Program-made: the position numbers and the translations under genes | Shown here: positions 14,680 through 15,407 of the stretch, piece by piece | Numbering within the stretch: position 1 is the stretch's first letter | Layout: every line of letters starts with the position of its first letter | NCBI GenBank assembly: GCA_028293725.1 | Contig: JAQGOE010000333.1 | Coordinates: 1-15,407, forward strand | Direction of reading: 5' to 3' | Length of the DNA stretch: 15,407 nucleotides | DNA from: Gammaproteobacteria bacterium | GTDB taxonomy: Bacteria; Pseudomonadota; Gammaproteobacteria; Steroidobacterales; Steroidobacteraceae | Notes under the pieces: model-generated | What the model was told of the DNA's origin: nothing | What the model saw: the letters and a program-made list of their open reading frames with translations, nothing else | Databases searched by the model: none

Positions 14680-14730
14680 ACGGGCTTCCAGTGAGAACGG
14701 GCTTTGTCCAACCAGGCTGTAGCAATTGCC

Positions 14731-15407
14731 ATGACGCCCAACGCCGATGCTGCCGACCCGGCAGTATCACGCTTTCTCGATGCAGTGTGGATGGAGCGCG
14801 GGCTCTCAACCAACACTCTCGCGGCCTATAGGGCCGATCTGACCGCGCTCTCGCGTTGGCTGAACGAGCGGCAGACTCCCATGATGCGCACCACACGTGC
14901 GGATCTCCAAGATTTCATCGCCTACCGCGTCACCGCGGGCGCGCGTCCGCGCTCGACGGCGCGGCAGCTTTCGAGCTTCAGGCGCTTTTTCCGATATCTC
15001 ATGCGTGAAGGTGTGATCCGTGATGATCCCACTGCGCAGATTGCGATGCCCAAGATCGGGCGCTCGCTGCCGAAGTCGCTGTCGGAGGAAGAGGTTGAAT
15101 CCCTGCTCGGCGCGCCTGTCGTGAGCGATCCGCTCGGCAATCGTGACCGCACCATGCTGGAAGTCCTCTACGCGACCGGCTTGCGCGTCTCCGAGCTGGT
15201 GAACCTGCGCCATGGCCAGGTCAACACGACCCAGGGCGTGATTCGAATTCTCGGCAAGGGTAATCGCGAGCGGCTCATTCCGCTGGGCGAGGAAGCCATG
15301 CGCTGGCTCAAGGACTTTGCGCAGGGCTCGCGGAGCGAGATCCTCCTCGAGCGCCAGACGGACTACCTGTTCCCGACGCGGCGTGGCGATCGCATGACGC
15401 GCCAGGC
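14731..15407 (+). CDS. xerD: Site-specific tyrosine recombinase XerD (3' end outside window)
   Basis: The first 225 residues of XerD, which with XerC resolves chromosome dimers at dif under FtsK control. The N-terminal SAM-like core-binding domain is visible: FLDAVWMERGLSTNTLAAYR (15-34), then STARQLSSFRRFFRYLMREG and DDPTAQIAMPK. The start of the catalytic domain follows: MLEVLYATGLRVSEL with catalytic Arg152, and GKGNRERLIPLGEEA with catalytic Lys176. The last visible block, DYLFPTRRGDRMTRQ, matches the E. coli XerD LFPSQRAQQMTRQ region. The HxxR, His and Tyr active-site residues lie beyond the window. Offsets from E. coli (Arg148, Lys172) are a constant four residues. The ATG has no clear Shine-Dalgarno, and a TTG nine codons upstream is possible. 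Close match to E. coli XerD argues against a phage or integron integrase. Confidence 0.94.
   Translation, partial: MTPNADAADPAVSRFLDAVWMERGLSTNTLAAYRADLTALSRWLNERQTPMMRTTRADLQDFIAYRVTAGARPRSTARQLSSFRRFFRYLMREGVIRDDPTAQIAMPKIGRSLPKSLSEEEVESLLGAPVVSDPLGNRDRTMLEVLYATGLRVSELVNLRHGQVNTTQGVIRILGKGNRERLIPLGEEAMRWLKDFAQGSRSEILLERQTDYLFPTRRGDRMTRQ

Noticed and set aside
14731..15407. Tyrosine recombinase as sign of a phage, integron or genomic island
   Set aside because: Residue-level match to housekeeping XerD (LEVLYATGLRVSEL, GKGNRERLIPLGEEA, MTRQ) and no other mobile gene or attachment-like repeat nearby.
1..15407. CRISPR arrays, tRNA/rRNA, insertion sequences, riboswitches (including a cobalamin riboswitch before icmF)
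   Set aside because: I looked for regular spaced repeats, tRNA-like cloverleaf segments, transposase motifs, and a B12-box-like element in the short icmF leader; none was seen. Structured RNAs could be missed by eye.

Overview
This is a GC-rich, densely coded bacterial chromosome segment. Full-type HrpA, ZapE, XerD, membrane ETF:quinone oxidoreductase and a fused B12 mutase (IcmF) together point to a proteobacterium, most likely a high-GC gammaproteobacterium of the Nevskiales/Steroidobacter/Xanthomonadales kind. That placement is an inference from gene content and cannot be fixed further without searches. I see no transposase, phage module, CRISPR array, tRNA or rRNA.

Layout, left to right. 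(1) Bases 2-1090 (+) are the 3' end of hrpA, entering from outside the window. (2) Facing it, 1211-2164 (-) encodes an exported alpha/beta hydrolase of the epoxide-hydrolase/Cif type. (3) A 297-base non-coding stretch with small palindromes and a decayed duplication of the zapE 3' end follows. (4) From 10054 down to 2462, six genes run on the minus strand with gaps of only 7-43 bases: TetR regulator, thiolase, short-chain dehydrogenase, ETF:ubiquinone oxidoreductase, acetoacetyl-CoA synthetase and zapE. This looks like one operon. (5) A 226-base divergent promoter region carries a consensus -10 for the tetR side and a perfect 12-base palindrome on the probable icmF promoter. (6) Bases 10281-13742 (+) are icmF, a three-domain isobutyryl-CoA mutase with its own G-protein chaperone. 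(7) Bases 13669-14502 (-) are a PlsC-type acyltransferase whose 3' end overlaps that of icmF. (8) Bases 14731-15407 (+) are the start of xerD, cut by the window edge.

How the genes fit together (inference): the divergent icmF/tetR locus converges on acetoacetyl-CoA. IcmF converts isobutyryl-CoA to n-butyryl-CoA. After dehydrogenation and hydration, the short-chain dehydrogenase can oxidise the 3-hydroxyacyl-CoA to acetoacetyl-CoA. Acetoacetyl-CoA synthetase feeds in free acetoacetate, for example from leucine breakdown. Thiolase splits acetoacetyl-CoA to acetyl-CoA. ETF-QO passes electrons from acyl-CoA dehydrogenases to quinone. The acyl-CoA dehydrogenase, enoyl-CoA hydratase and ETF subunits needed to complete the route are not in this window. 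The TetR protein is the obvious candidate regulator of both arms.

The most useful leads are the candidate operator palindrome, the IcmF substrate signature and its unusual NKxE loop, the Arg/Ala/Pro tail on the TetR protein, the possible loss of a ring-opening Tyr in the hydrolase, and an 18-base inverted repeat ahead of xerD.
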